62,515 nt of DNA from an uncultured Clostridium sp. (lineage in GTDB: Bacteria; Bacillota; Clostridia; TANB77; CAG-508), in contig USRT01000010.1 in NCBI GenBank assembly GCA_900557195.1, positions 1 through 62,515 on the forward strand, given 5' to 3'. Made by a program: the position numbers and the translations under genes. Under the pieces are notes generated by a model that made no database searches, was not told where the DNA came from, and was given only the letters and a program-made list of their open reading frames with translations. How positions within the stretch are numbered: the stretch's first letter is position 1; every line of letters starts with the position of its first letter. Below are positions 38,142 to 48,892 of this stretch, piece after piece.

Positions 38142-38153
38142 TGTTCGCGAACA
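38142..38153. promoter_or_regulatory. Palindrome upstream of adhE
   Basis: TGTTCGCGAACA, a perfect 12-base palindrome in a very AT-rich region 265 bases ahead of adhE. It may be an operator; it does not match the usual Rex site. Nothing else gene-like was seen in 37877-38190. Confidence 0.3.
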
Positions 38154-38190
38154 TATTTTTTCTCGTAAAAATTATAAGTTATTACGAAAA

Positions 38191-38221
38191 AGAGAGAGTT
38201 TAAAAATCAGACTCTCCCTTT
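38191..38221 (-). terminator. Intrinsic terminator
   Basis: GGGAGAGT / ACTCTCTC arms on the minus strand followed by T-run, 12 bases past the stop of the 38234 gene. Confidence 0.75.
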
Positions 38222-38233
38222 CTTACGTTGGAA

Positions 38234-38422
38234 TTAACTTTCATCAAACATATCGACAATCAATTTTGCATTATTTTTAATGCTTTCATCTATTATCGTA
38301 ACTTCACCAGTTCCGGATTCATTTGCCTGCAAACTAGCAAATTTATTTGAAAAAGTTTCTTTTCCAAATTTCTTCACAACGGAAGCACCGTTATTGAAAT
38401 TAATCTTTTCTTCATTAGCCAT
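38234..38422 (-). CDS. Stand-alone small protein of unknown function
   Basis: 62 residues, MANEEKINFNNGASVVKKFG then an acidic tail ending VDMFDES; no membrane segment, no cysteine. ATG 38422 behind GGAGGG. A probable promoter lies upstream on the minus strand (TTGAAA, 16 bases, TATTAT near 38540-38513) and a terminator follows. Could be a small regulator or peptide precursor; no family recognised. Confidence 0.6.
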   Translation of the reverse strand: MANEEKINFNNGASVVKKFGKETFSNKFASLQANESGTGEVTIIDESIKNNAKLIVDMFDES

Positions 38423-38616
38423 TCTATATCCCTCCATAATAATTATTTTTGGATTCTACAATCGGTCTGACTACCTCCGACTTTATCTTACTAATAAAGA
38501 TTTCTACTGGCATAATATCATATTTTAGCTGTTTTTCAAGCATTACATTCTTTTGAAAAATTATTATTTGTCCAAATATTGTAGTTAATTATGTCTTTCT
38601 CTAAATTTATAAAAAT

Positions 38617-38659
38617 ATCAGTAGTTTAAAATAAATTTTTACTATCCTAAACCACTGAT
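38617..38659 (-). terminator. Intrinsic terminator
   Basis: ATCAGTAGTTTA / TAAACCACTGAT arms (38617-38628, 38648-38659) with one mismatch, after the 38667 gene. Confidence 0.7.
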
Positions 38660-38666
38660 ATTTGAA

Positions 38667-39050
38667 TTAATCTTTTTTTAAGATAAATGAAATTATTTCA
38701 TCCTCATAATCTATGCACAATACATAAAGATTTAAATTAGCCTCAACTATATCTTTTATTATTCTTAAAGGATTATCTAAGGCTTTAGAATAAGTTAGAA
38801 TGCGCCTTATAAGACTTTTATCCACTAAAAAAGGAATCTTTAATATATCCTTAGATAGCTGATTATGTTCAATAAATTTAGACACATTTCTTCCCTTAGA
38901 CATTACACAAATTTCCAAATTCTCTGTCTTTTCAGGAATAAAATTACAACTACATAATTTCTGTTCCAACGTCTTGATTTCTGCAACTAAATTATATGTA
39001 GCTGAAGCTAAATCCCGACTATTATCTTCGTTTGTTCTTTTTCTGTACAT
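38667..39050 (-). CDS. Hypothetical protein
   Basis: 127 residues from the ATG behind GAAAGGA. Charged start (MYRKRTNEDNSRDLAS), a pair of cysteines (KLCSCNF), then helical body. No family recognised. Codon 12 is a zero-frame CGG (39015-39017); a +1 shift there meets TAG after two codons. Own terminator. Confidence 0.55.
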   Translation of the reverse strand: MYRKRTNEDNSRDLASATYNLVAEIKTLEQKLCSCNFIPEKTENLEICVMSKGRNVSKFIEHNQLSKDILKIPFLVDKSLIRRILTYSKALDNPLRIIKDIVEANLNLYVLCIDYEDEIISFILKKD

Positions 39051-39347
39051 AATGCAATCCTTTCTGTCAAATCTGACATCTTGATTTTTTATCCTACCTA
39101 TCATTTTTTAAATGATCATTTATATTATATTCAACTTTTTCCAAATTATTCCCTCTGCACTTTTCAATTCCAAAAATATTGAATTATTTAATGAATAAAT
39201 CTAAATTGTAAAATCAACATCTACACTTATAAAACGCTGAATTTACTTTAATAAATTGAATTTTTCTCTTTCCTTTTTTCTCTAATTGTAGTATAATTAT
39301 GGAAATTTATAACATATATAATTTTAAGTAAAAAAGGAGATGCTTTA

Positions 39348-41750
39348 ATGGACTACAATTTTCAAGAAATAGAAAAAAAATGGCAAGAATATTGGGACAA
39401 AAACGAAACATTTAAAACTGATGTATGGGATTTTTCAAAACCTAAATTCTACGCATTGGACATGTTTCCATATCCATCTGGACAAGGCTTGCACGTTGGT
39501 CATCCAGAAGGATATACAGCAACAGATATAGTCTCTAGAATGAAAAGAATGCAAGGATATAATGTACTTCACCCTATGGGATGGGATGCGTTTGGTCTTC
39601 CTGCAGAACAATATGCAATAAAAACAGGAAATCACCCTGATGGATTTACAAAACAAAACATAGACACATTTAAAAAACAATTAAAAATGCTAGGTCTTTC
39701 TTTTGATTGGGATAAAGAAATTTCTACATGTGATCCAAATTACTATAAATGGACACAATGGATTTTTAAAGAGTTATATAAAGACGGTTTAGCAAAACTA
39801 GTAGATATGCCTGTTAACTGGTGTGAAGAATTAGGAACAGTTTTAGCAAACGATGAAATAATTGATGGAAAAAGTGAACGTGGAGGATTTCCAGTTGTTC
39901 GTAAAAACATGAAACAATGGGTATTAGATATCCCTGCTTATGCAGAAACATTACTAAAAAATCTAGATGAATTAGACTGGCCAGAATCAACAAAAGAAAT
40001 CCAAAGAAACTGGATTGGTAAGTCTGTTGGTGCTACAGTAAACTTTAAAGTCGCAGGTTTTGAAGATTTAAGCTTTACTGTATTTACTACAAGATGCGAT
40101 ACTCTATTTGGTGCTACTTACTGTGTTTTAGCACCTGAAAGTGAATTAGTTAAAAAAATTACAACTGAAGATAAAAAATCTGAAGTTGATGAATATATTA
40201 AAACTTGTAGTTCTAAATCAGACTTAGAAAGAACAGAATTAAACAAAGAAAAAACTGGTGTATTTACAGGTAGTTACGCTATAAATCCTGTAAATGGAAG
40301 AGAAATTCCAATTTGGATTTCAGACTATGTTTTAGCTTCTTATGGAACAGGCGCAATTATGGCAGTTCCTGCACATGATACTAGAGATTATGAATTTGCA
40401 AAAAAATTCGGATTAGAAATTATACCTGTATTAGAAGGTGGCGACATTTCAAAAGAAGCATATACAGATGATGGACTTCATATTAATTCTGATTTCTTAA
40501 ATGGTTTAAATAAAGAAGATGCAATAGAAAAAATGCTTAAATGGTTAGAAGAAAATAAAGTAGGAACTAAAAAAGTAAATTATAAACTACGTGAATGGAT
40601 ATTTGCACGTCAACGTTATTGGGGAGAACCTATTCCAATTGTTCATACAGATGATGGTGAAATGATTGCTTTAAGAGATGAAGATTTACCTTTAATTTTA
40701 CCAGAACTTGAAGATTACAAGCCTTCTAAAGCAGGTAACTCTCCGCTAGAAAAAGCAACCGATTGGTTAAATGTTACAATAGACGGTAAACATGGAAAAA
40801 GAGAAACTAGTACAATGCCTGGTTCTGCTGGTTCTAGTTGGTACTTCTTACGTTATATAGACCCAAGAAACGATAAAGAATTAGCAGATAAAAAATTACT
40901 TGAATACTGGCTTCCTGTAGACTTATATATGGGTGGACCAGAACATGCTGTAGGTCATTTATTATATTCAAGATTTTGGAATAATTACTTATATAACAAA
41001 GGTATAGTTCCTGTAGCAGAGCCATTTAAAAAACTTCGTCATCAAGGTATGATTCTTGGTTCAAATGGTGAAAAAATGAGTAAATCTAAAGGTAATGTTG
41101 TTAATCCAGATGATATGGTAAAAGAATTTGGTGCAGATAGCTTAAGACTTTATGAAATGTTCATGGGGCCAATAGATGCTGCTAAACCTTGGGACCCAAA
41201 AGGAATTGATGGTTCTAAGAAATTCTTAGATAGAGTTTGGAGACTATATACAGAATCTGATAAAATAAAAGATGAAGAAAATGCTAGCCTAGAAAAAGTC
41301 TACCACTTTACAGTAAAAAAAGTTACAAACGATTATGAAACAATGAACTTCAATACAGCAATTAGCCAATTAATGATTTTTATAAATGCAGTATATAAAA
41401 CTAACTGTTTTCCAAAAGAATATGCAGAAGGATTTTTAAAACTATTAAACCCTATTGCACCACATATTACAGAAGAACTTTGGAATGTAGTTTTAGGTAA
41501 TAATTCATCAATAGCTTATTCAAACTGGCCAGAATTCGATGAAGCCAAAACAATTGACGATGAAATAGAATTACCTGTTCAAGTAAATGGAAAAGTAAAG
41601 GCTACTGTTATGATTCCTCTAAATAGCGAAGAATCTATAGTTAAAGAAATTGTTCATGGAAATGAAAATGTACAAACTGCAATATTGGATAAAAATGTTG
41701 TTAAAGAAATTTATGTAAAAAATAAAATTTATAATATTGTTGTCAAATAG
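39348..41750 (+). CDS. leuS: Leucyl-tRNA synthetase
   Basis: 800 residues, bacterial LeuRS. HIGH equivalent GLHVGHPEGYT near residue 44, the CP1 editing domain with TTRCDTLFGATY, and EKMSKSKGN (KMSKS) near 575. C-terminal anticodon and tail domains present. Intact over 2.4 kb: several NNC-GGN junctions (for example TTC-GGA, GAC-GGT) contain CGG out of frame and are read normally, while no in-frame CGG occurs. Confidence 0.98.
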   Translation: MDYNFQEIEKKWQEYWDKNETFKTDVWDFSKPKFYALDMFPYPSGQGLHVGHPEGYTATDIVSRMKRMQGYNVLHPMGWDAFGLPAEQYAIKTGNHPDGFTKQNIDTFKKQLKMLGLSFDWDKEISTCDPNYYKWTQWIFKELYKDGLAKLVDMPVNWCEELGTVLANDEIIDGKSERGGFPVVRKNMKQWVLDIPAYAETLLKNLDELDWPESTKEIQRNWIGKSVGATVNFKVAGFEDLSFTVFTTRCDTLFGATYCVLAPESELVKKITTEDKKSEVDEYIKTCSSKSDLERTELNKEKTGVFTGSYAINPVNGREIPIWISDYVLASYGTGAIMAVPAHDTRDYEFAKKFGLEIIPVLEGGDISKEAYTDDGLHINSDFLNGLNKEDAIEKMLKWLEENKVGTKKVNYKLREWIFARQRYWGEPIPIVHTDDGEMIALRDEDLPLILPELEDYKPSKAGNSPLEKATDWLNVTIDGKHGKRETSTMPGSAGSSWYFLRYIDPRNDKELADKKLLEYWLPVDLYMGGPEHAVGHLLYSRFWNNYLYNKGIVPVAEPFKKLRHQGMILGSNGEKMSKSKGNVVNPDDMVKEFGADSLRLYEMFMGPIDAAKPWDPKGIDGSKKFLDRVWRLYTESDKIKDEENASLEKVYHFTVKKVTNDYETMNFNTAISQLMIFINAVYKTNCFPKEYAEGFLKLLNPIAPHITEELWNVVLGNNSSIAYSNWPEFDEAKTIDDEIELPVQVNGKVKATVMIPLNSEESIVKEIVHGNENVQTAILDKNVVKEIYVKNKIYNIVVK

Positions 41751-41762
41751 TTTTAATTTTAT

Positions 41763-41808
41763 AAAAAATAAGAAGCAAAAAATTTATTTTCCTGCTTCTT
41801 ATTTTTTC
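41763..41808 (+). terminator. Intrinsic terminator
   Basis: AAAAATAAGAAGCA / TGCTTCTTATTTTTT arms after leuS. Beyond it, 41812-42110, no gene was seen; AT-rich. Confidence 0.85.
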
Positions 41809-42143
41809 TGTTTTTACAAGATACAGAAAAACTGCTTTTATACACTGTTTTTAACTCTGGATACAGGAAACCAGTATAATAACATCTAATTTAATTATAG
41901 TTATTATAGTATGTAATTATATTTTGTATTTAATATGTTTGTCAATACAAAATAATGCATTATGATATATTATATGTATTTTAAAGTAAAATATACACAT
42001 GATTTTATTTTTAAATATATTTAATCAAGGTAAATTAAATCTTGCTAAGAACAAACCCAAAACTTTATTCTAGTTTTTATTGCTTATCAAAAAAAGTTAT
42101 ATTATAATATATATTAGAATTTACTAAGGAGAAAAGTCTTAAT

Positions 42144-43195
42144 ATGGGGATTGAAGAAGAACTAAAATCAAATGGTATAGAAGTAATAGAAAGACTTGAT
42201 TTAGATACTGCTGGATCTATTGCAGAATTTGTAGCTTCTGGAATTTGTAATACATTTCCTAAACTACGTTTTAATTTTCATGATTTATTTGATGAAATTC
42301 GTGATTTACCAATGTATATAGCAAACATGCCAGCTCGGGCTTGCTGAAGCTAGTTACTTTTATAAAAACTCATCTATTTACTTTAGAGATGGAATGGGTT
42401 TATTAGATTTAAAAAAGTTTGCTGTACATGAAATAATACATCATCTACAAGAAGTAATAGATGATGACAATACATTAATTAGACTAGGCTTATTAGAGTT
42501 TAACAAATCTAAAGCCTTTGGAATGGGATTAAATGAGGCAGCAGTACAAATTATAAGTTCATATATATTACGGAGAGTCTTTAGATTCTGTAAAATATTA
42601 TGGAATAGAACTTTCAACTATAAGTCCTAATTACTATCCATTAATTTGTAACTTGATGAGTCAAATCTGCTATTTAGTTGGAGAAAATACATTATATGAT
42701 AGTACTTTCTATAGTAACGATAATTTTAAAAATCGACTAATCGATTTAATAGGAAAGAAAAATTTTGATAAAATATCTATAAGCTTTGATAAACTCTTGC
42801 AATTTGAAGAACAAATAGCTTTGATTTCAAATAAATTATATGACAATAATTGTTCAAATACTAAATCAAAAAAATATGCTAATATAATTAATAAATATAA
42901 ACAAAAAATAAAATATACATTCTTAAAAACGCAAAATCTGTTATTTATTTCATATTTTAATAATCAATTTAAAATACTAAATTCTGATAGTGATATTGAA
43001 ATATTTAAAAATAAATTGTTAATCTATAAAGACTTAATAGGAAAATCAGATGACTATTTTACATTTACAAATTATAATAATAAAATAATAGATAAAATTA
43101 ATAATGAATATACTTCTATTATTAATAACTCTCTAATTGAACACAAACAAAATAAACTTATGGAATTCTTCAAAAGAATATTTAATAAAAATTAA
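42144..43195 (+). CDS. Putative zinc metallopeptidase, recoded twice (+1 at 42336 and 42571)
   Basis: Restored protein of 349 residues. Zinc motif H95-E96-x-x-H99 in AVHEIIHHLQ and a downstream glutamate in GMGLNEAAVQ (Glu131), the pattern of a gluzincin-type peptidase. The extra C at 42336 lies before GGG of Gly65 (IANMPA-GLAEASYF), and the one at 42571 before GGA of Gly143 (SSYIL-GESLDSVKYYG). Span 1052 is 3n+2. The C-terminal 200 residues are Lys/Asn-rich helix. The breaks leave the zinc motif in a fragment with no RBS, so the joined reading is preferred. No signal peptide; substrate unknown. Confidence 0.75.
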
Positions 43196-43204
43196 CATGT
43201 AACT

Positions 43205-43317
43205 ATGTCAAAAAGTGTCAAAAGGGACGGGGCATATTGGCAATTTTTAATAAAAAAGACTTTAGTGTTATTAAAAATTGCCAATATGCCCCGTCCCCTT
43301 TGACACCTTTTGACACT
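43205..43317. repeat. REP-like palindrome (copy 2)
   Basis: Arms of 39 bases (43215-43253 and 43268-43306) with one mismatch, core GGGACGGGGCATATTGGCAA, and doubled outer motif (TTTGACACCTTTTGACAC). Same family as 21603-21716: GTGNCAA-N-GGGACGGGGCA. Between the peptidase and the GltD-like gene, which converge here. Confidence 0.8.
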
Positions 43318-43333
43318 TTGAAAACTTTTGATT

Positions 43334-44594
43334 CTATTTTTTTAAATACTCAATTATACTTTCTGCAGCGTCCCTACCTGCTCTTGCTGCATAGGCTACA
43401 GTTGCTTTTTGTCCAATTATATCTCCACCTGCAAAAACTTTTCTATTTGATGTTCTATATTCTTCATTTACTTTAATATATCCTCTTTTAGTTCTTTCTA
43501 AATTAAGCTTACTTACAATACTTTCTTCTGGGCTAGAGCCTATTGCCATTACTACATAATCCATTAAAATTTGATAATTACTTCCTTCAATATCAATAGG
43601 AACTTCTCTTGATTCTCCTTCTTTCTTTACAAGTTCTGTTTTTATACATTCAATCTTGTCTAACTTATCTTGTCCTAAAATCTTAATAACATTATTTTGA
43701 AATAAAAATTCTACTCCTTCATTCTTTGCATCTTCTATTTCTTTTCTTTCTGCTGGCATTTGCTTTTCACTTCTTCTATATATAACTGTCACATTCTCTG
43801 CGCCTAATCTCTTTATAGTTCTTGCACAATCCATAGCAACATTACCACCACCAATTATTGCTACTTTCTTTCCTGTATAATCTGGGTGATTTTGTTTTTC
43901 TAATAATATATTTCCTCCATATACTCCTTGCAAATCTTCGCCTTCTATTCCCATTTTCCATGGAATATTAGCTCCTATCCCAATAAAAACGGCATCATAT
44001 CTACTAGTTAATTCTTCTAAAGAAACATTTTTTCCAATTTCTTTATTATATTCTACATTAATTCCTAATTCTAATATTTTTTTAATTGTACTATCTAATA
44101 TATCTTTACTTAATCTAAACTCTGGAATTCCATGTCTTAAAATACCACCTAAGCTAGAATATCTTTCGTATATTGTAACTATAGCTCCTCTTCTTGCTAA
44201 AAAAGCAGCACAAGTAAGTCCGTGCAGGCCCACTTCCAATAACAGCAACCTTTTTGCCACTACAGTCTTTTTCTAATTCTTCCATAGAAAATCCATTTTC
44301 TATAGCTAAATCTCCTAATTTATACTCTAATTCTCCAATACTTACTGGATTTGACTTTATACCTCTTACGCAACTTCCCATACATTGACTCATATGAGGA
44401 CAAATTCTTCCACATATAGATTGCATAACAGTTGTCCTACTTAATATCTTATATGCTTCTTCATATTTTTCTTGTTTTATATTGAAAATAAACTCTGGAA
44501 TATCATTATTTAACGGACATCCTTTTTGACATGGCTTTACTTTACAATTTAAACAATAATCTACTTTTTCTTTTATTTCTTCATTATTATACAT
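43334..44594 (-). CDS. GltD-like NAD(P)-dependent oxidoreductase, recoded (+1 at base 44222)
   Basis: Restored protein of 419 residues, the glutamate-synthase small-subunit family. N-terminal iron-sulphur cysteines CLNCKVKPCQKGCPL and GRICPHMSQCMGSC; then the FAD loop VAVIGSGPA-GLTCAAFL, where the extra base (forward G44222) lies before GGA of Gly125, the third glycine of the dinucleotide motif. A second Rossmann loop AIIGGGNVAMDCAR binds NAD(P)H. Acts in glutamate synthesis or as an NfnB-like transhydrogenase partner. No large subunit lies beside it. Confidence 0.9.
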
Positions 44595-44610
44595 TTTTCT
44601 TCTCCATAAA

Positions 44611-44648
44611 AAAATTAAGATGAAAATTCACCTGTTCATCTTAATTTT
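44611..44648. terminator. Intrinsic terminator
   Basis: AAAATTAAGATGAA / TTCATCTTAATTTT arms, perfect 14 bp, in the 205-base gap between the GltD-like gene and the HTH gene. Confidence 0.75.
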
Positions 44649-44799
44649 ATTATTCTTTAAATTTATTGTCAATATATTTGACCATATGTTCATAGATTGT
44701 TCTTTGTTGACATTTTTGCCAAAATAGAAATTTAATAAACTTTGTTTTTTTTAATTGTAGTTGCAAACAAATTCTCTTTAATGATATTGTAATTTTTTG

Positions 44800-45312
44800 T
44801 TATTTTTCAATTTTTTTATAAGCATTATTTTCAACGTATATCATCATTTGATTATAGAGTATAACATAAAACAACATTGCTAACATTACTGATATTGTTC
44901 CAATAATATAACCTCCAATATTTTGAAATTTAAGTACAATAATTAATACTACCCATGATATACAACACAAAATAATTTTAGATATATGGTCTTTTCTCCA
45001 TTTCTTTTTATAAAATTCTATTTTTTCCTTTAAAGAAAATGAACTGTTTTCTAAAGCATTTAATAGGTTATTATCTGCTACTTCTTTATATTGCTCATCT
45101 AATATCTTTTCACCAATAAAAAGCTCGTTTAAAGTAATATTTAGTATTTTACACAAGTATTGCATAATTGAAACATCGGGAAGATTTAACCCTCTTTCCC
45201 ATTTACTTACTGCATTTTTACTTATATTTAATTTTTCTGCTAATTGCTCCTGTGTTAATTTTTTTTCTTTTCTCTTTTCTGCAATAAACTTTCCTATTTT
45301 TTCTTGATTCAT
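44800..45312 (-). CDS. Xre-family regulator with two membrane segments
   Basis: 170 residues. HTH in residues 5-62 (RKEKKLTQEQLAEKLNISKN, KWERGLNLPDV), then a linker and two hydrophobic helices (ISKIILCCISWVVLIIVL, GYIIGTISVMLAMLFYVIL). Membrane-tethered HTH proteins of this type occur widely in Firmicutes. Target unknown. Confidence 0.8.
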   Translation of the reverse strand: MNQEKIGKFIAEKRKEKKLTQEQLAEKLNISKNAVSKWERGLNLPDVSIMQYLCKILNITLNELFIGEKILDEQYKEVADNNLLNALENSSFSLKEKIEFYKKKWRKDHISKIILCCISWVVLIIVLKFQNIGGYIIGTISVMLAMLFYVILYNQMMIYVENNAYKKIEK

Positions 45313-45405
45313 AATATCCCTCTTTTCAAGAATAATAGTATCATTTTATATTATAAAAATACACACACCTTAGGTTTACTTCCCTTTAAAATTGTAATTT
45401 TACAG

Positions 45406-45735
45406 TTACTTTTGATATTTAGCAGGCATTATTTTTATATCTCTAATCATATCTCCATTTACAAGTCTACTTGTATCTTTTTCCTCAACTTTTATCCAAT
45501 TACCTTCTATTGATATAATTTTTCCAGTAATTCCAAATGATTCATTAAATAGAGTAATTGCACATACTTTTCCTATAAATTCTTTCATTAATTCTGTTGG
45601 CATTTTTCTATTTTCTCCTTTCTTTTTTCTTTTTAATATTCCTAAATATAATTTATTCCCTCTCGGTATTATAATACAAAAAGTCAATATCAACAACCAT
45701 ATCCACCAATATTCTATAATTACCACCTCCATCAA
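45406..45735 (-). CDS. Membrane-anchored small beta-barrel protein
   Basis: 109 residues: one hydrophobic helix (YWWIWLLILTFCIIIP), a basic stretch (KRKKKGENRK), then an Sm-like barrel pattern (GKVCAITLFNESFGITGKII then SIEGNWIKVEE). Similar small Sm-like domains are seen in DUF6897-type proteins; call is tentative. Confidence 0.5.
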   Translation of the reverse strand: MMEVVIIEYWWIWLLILTFCIIIPRGNKLYLGILKRKKKGENRKMPTELMKEFIGKVCAITLFNESFGITGKIISIEGNWIKVEEKDTSRLVNGDMIRDIKIMPAKYQK

Positions 45736-45835
45736 TCTAAACGAAAAATTACTATTTTATTTATCAAATTCATAATACAATAACAAATAAAATCCATGTA
45801 TATATCATATAACATTTTAATGAATTATCAAAACT

Positions 45836-47335
45836 TTAAGCTCTCATAATTTTGAGCTTCTTCTCTACAATCTTCACATCAGACTCATATGGTACATCCT
45901 TATTTTTTATTCTTTGGTATCTATCTGTACCTTTTGAAAGAAGTACAATAACATCTCCGCTTCTAGAGTTTGTTATTGCTTTATTAATAGCCCTTTTTCT
46001 ATCCTTTATAATCTCAAATTTAGACTTATCATCTATATATTTTCCAATATCTCTGCAGATATCTTCTGTTTTCTCAAACTGAGGGTCATCAGCAGTTAAA
46101 TATATATAGTCTGAAGCTTGTCCAACAATTTTTCCAAATTCTTCTCTTCTATTATATGCTTTTCCTCCTACAGTTCCACCTACAGATATAATTCTTCTAT
46201 TCGGATAATCTGTTTTTAAAGATTCATATAATTTCTCAAAACTAAGTTTATTATGAGCATAATCTATAATAACAGTTATACCTGATTTCTCATAAATAGT
46301 CATTCTTCCTGGTACTTTAGTTTTTAATAATCCTTTTTGTATTATTTCATCATCAATATTTAACATCTTGCACACACTAATTGCTGCTAATGCATTTTCT
46401 ATATTAAATCTCCCCTGCATTTTTATATTAAATCTCTTTGAATATCTTAACCTATCATTTTTTACTATAAAAGAAAATCCATTTTCTTCTTTTATTATTT
46501 CTGTAACATAATAATCTGCATCATTATTACTACCAAAAAAGACTACATTTTTTCCCTTAACAGCTTTAAGTACTTCTTCTAAATGCTTTGTATCCTTATT
46601 TATCAAGACATTCTTACAATGTTTTAAGAATTCTAACTTACAATTCAAATAATCTTCAAAATTTGGATGTTCTAACTTGCTAATATGATCTTTATCTATA
46701 TTCAAAAAAAGGCCATATTCGAATTCTACTCCCTCCAATCTTGACCTTTTATAACTTTGAGAAGAAACTTCCATTGTTACATTTTTTATATTTGACCTTA
46801 CCATCTCATAAAAACTCTTTTCAATTTCCATTGCTTCTGGAGTAGTTATATGAGATTCTTCATCCTTAGCCCCAGTATATGTCCATATAGAAGATATTAA
46901 TCCTGGTCTTGAATTTGTATATTCTTCTAAAATATTATTTAAAAAATATGTAACTGTAGTCTTTCCCTTAGTTCCTGTAACTCCAATTTTTTCTAAATTT
47001 CTATCTGGATAATTAAAAAATTCTAGTGAGATTATTCCCATAGCCTTTAATACATTAGATACTATAAAATATGATGTATCTTCTGTTTTATATTTTTGCT
47101 CTGATACATAAGCTATAGAACCTTTTTCTATTGCCTCTTTTAAATATTCTTCCTTAAAATACATTCCCTTACAGAAAAATAAAGTATTTCTTTCTATGTT
47201 TCTTGAATCATATGAAATATAGTTAATATCTTCATCTATAATATTGCACTCTATTAATAAATTACTTTTTATCAATATCTCCTTTATCTTATTTAAACCT
47301 AATACTAGTCCACATTTTGCTTCATCATCATTCAT
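45836..47335 (-). CDS. murE: UDP-N-acetylmuramyl-tripeptide synthetase
   Basis: 499 residues, Mur ligase of the MurE type. ATP loop GVTGTKGKTTVTYF near residue 118, carbamylated-lysine region and EVSSQSYKRSRLEG, C-terminal domain with HNKLSFEKLYES. The amino-acid specificity loop reads TADDPQFE rather than the DNPR of meso-DAP enzymes, so the third residue (DAP or lysine) is unsure. Intact. Confidence 0.92.
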   Translation of the reverse strand: MNDDEAKCGLVLGLNKIKEILIKSNLLIECNIIDEDINYISYDSRNIERNTLFFCKGMYFKEEYLKEAIEKGSIAYVSEQKYKTEDTSYFIVSNVLKAMGIISLEFFNYPDRNLEKIGVTGTKGKTTVTYFLNNILEEYTNSRPGLISSIWTYTGAKDEESHITTPEAMEIEKSFYEMVRSNIKNVTMEVSSQSYKRSRLEGVEFEYGLFLNIDKDHISKLEHPNFEDYLNCKLEFLKHCKNVLINKDTKHLEEVLKAVKGKNVVFFGSNNDADYYVTEIIKEENGFSFIVKNDRLRYSKRFNIKMQGRFNIENALAAISVCKMLNIDDEIIQKGLLKTKVPGRMTIYEKSGITVIIDYAHNKLSFEKLYESLKTDYPNRRIISVGGTVGGKAYNRREEFGKIVGQASDYIYLTADDPQFEKTEDICRDIGKYIDDKSKFEIIKDRKRAINKAITNSRSGDVIVLLSKGTDRYQRIKNKDVPYESDVKIVEKKLKIMRA

Positions 47336-47592
47336 AACCTTATCCCCTTTTTTTATATAAAACTATCTTATCACAAATATAAAATAGGTACAATAATATA
47401 TTGTTACATTATATATACCTACTTATTATTTAAATTACTTGTGTCTTCATCTTAACTACATATCAAAAAAATAAAAAGTTGCATCTTATTTCTTTCTATT
47501 AAATAAAAAAATAATCTAAAATAACTTGGCACATTTTCCTTATTTAACTATTAATTTTGTTCCACTTTCTGACTAAAATAAATTTTACAATA

Positions 47593-47645
47593 AAAAATTA
47601 GAATTATGATTTTATAAAATACAGTAAAAAATCTTAATTCTAATT
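47593..47645 (-). terminator. Terminator of the Nudix gene
   Basis: AATTAGAATTA-AGATTTTTT with an imperfect 15-base partner and T-run on the minus strand. The rest of the gap 47336-47592 is AT-rich with no gene seen. Confidence 0.6.
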
Positions 47646-47658
47646 AATATATTATCTA

Positions 47659-48215
47659 CTAATTATTCTTCACATATAAAATATAATGCATTAGAGCAAT
47701 TGTTGTACTTGCAGTAATTATTTCATTCTTATCTAACATATCTTTTAATTCTTCCATAGAAACTTCAACTACATTTATATCTTCTGTTTCATCTAAATGC
47801 CTTTCCGTTTCTTTTAAATCTGTAGCCAAGAATATTGTTATTTTTTCATCTGTATATCCGAACAGAAGGATAATATTCTCTTAATTTTGTTATTTTTTTT
47901 GCATAATATCCTGTTTCTTCTTCTAACTCTCTTCTTGCTCCTTCTTCTGCACTTTCACCTTTTTCTATTTGACCGTGCAGGTAATGCAAGAATAACCTTA
48001 TTTATTGGTGTTCTTGGCTCTTGTATCATAATAACATTACCATTATCTTTAATCGCTAAAATAACTGCTGCATCTCCTGCAATAACATGTTCACGATAAA
48101 TTTCTTGTGTACCATTTAAATACTTTAACTCTTCTACTCTTAATCTCTTTCCTTGATATGCTATTTTTTTATCAACTAACTTATATTCAATTGTTTTAAA
48201 ATATTTATTACTCAT
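47659..48215 (-). CDS. Nudix hydrolase (ADP-ribose pyrophosphatase type), recoded twice (+1 at 47975 and 47860)
   Basis: Restored protein of 184 residues. The Nudix box is complete once joined: LPA-GQIEKGESAEEGARREL then EEETG, fitting G-x5-E-x7-RE-x-x-EE-x-G. Extra bases (coding C) lie before GGT of Gly81 at the box entrance and before GGA of Gly119 in EYYPSV-GYTDEKI, a loop typical of ADP-ribose pyrophosphatases. Span 557 is 3n+2. Each fragment alone lacks the catalytic helix or the substrate loop. Confidence 0.9.
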
Positions 48216-48302
48216 ACTTCATACCTCTTTATATTGTTTTTCACATTATAAATAATTTAATACTTCATTCTAGCATTTAATAAGTAAACTAAATAAAGCT
48301 CT

Positions 48303-48870
48303 TTAAATTGTTAATTTAATTTCTTCTGCCTTTTCCTTTACCTTTTTTAAATCTTGCCAAAATTCTATTTTTTTATTTTCATCTCTTAATAAAGCTGCTG
48401 GATGCCAAGTGGGCATATATAAAATTCCCTTTTGCTCCATCCAATTACCTCTTGCAGAAGTTATTCCATATTCTTTTCCTAATATATTTTTTAATGCTGT
48501 ACTTCCAAGTAAAACAATAATTTTGGGTTTTATTAATATAACTTGATTACGCAAGTAATTTAAGCAAGCATCTGCTTCATCTTGTTCTGGTACACGATTT
48601 GCTGGTGGTCTGCACTTTACAATATTTGCAATATATATTTTGTCTCTATTAATCTCCAAGCCTTCAAAAGCCTTATTCATTAACTGTCCAGCCTTACCAA
48701 CAAAAGGAATCCCCTGTCTATCTTCATCTGCTCCGTGGTCCTTCTCCTACAAACATAATATCTGCTTCTCTGTTACCTTCTCCTAAAACAATATTAGTCC
48801 TATTATTACACAATTTACACTTATTACAATCTATAATTGATTCTTCTAATTTCTCCCAATTGTCATACAT
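48303..48870 (-). CDS. Type-4 uracil-DNA glycosylase, recoded (+1 at base 48735)
   Basis: Restored protein of 188 residues. Start ATG 48870 behind GGAGGAAAAG. Iron-sulphur cysteines CNKCKLC near residue 16, motif GEGP-GADEDRQGIPFVGKAG where the extra base precedes GGA of Gly46, and the later MPTWHPAALLR motif. Without the join the longest frame starts at an internal Met and lacks both the cluster and the active-site GEGPG loop. Removes uracil from DNA. Confidence 0.92.
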
Positions 48871-48892
48871 CTGCTTTTCCTCCTAAAAGTTA

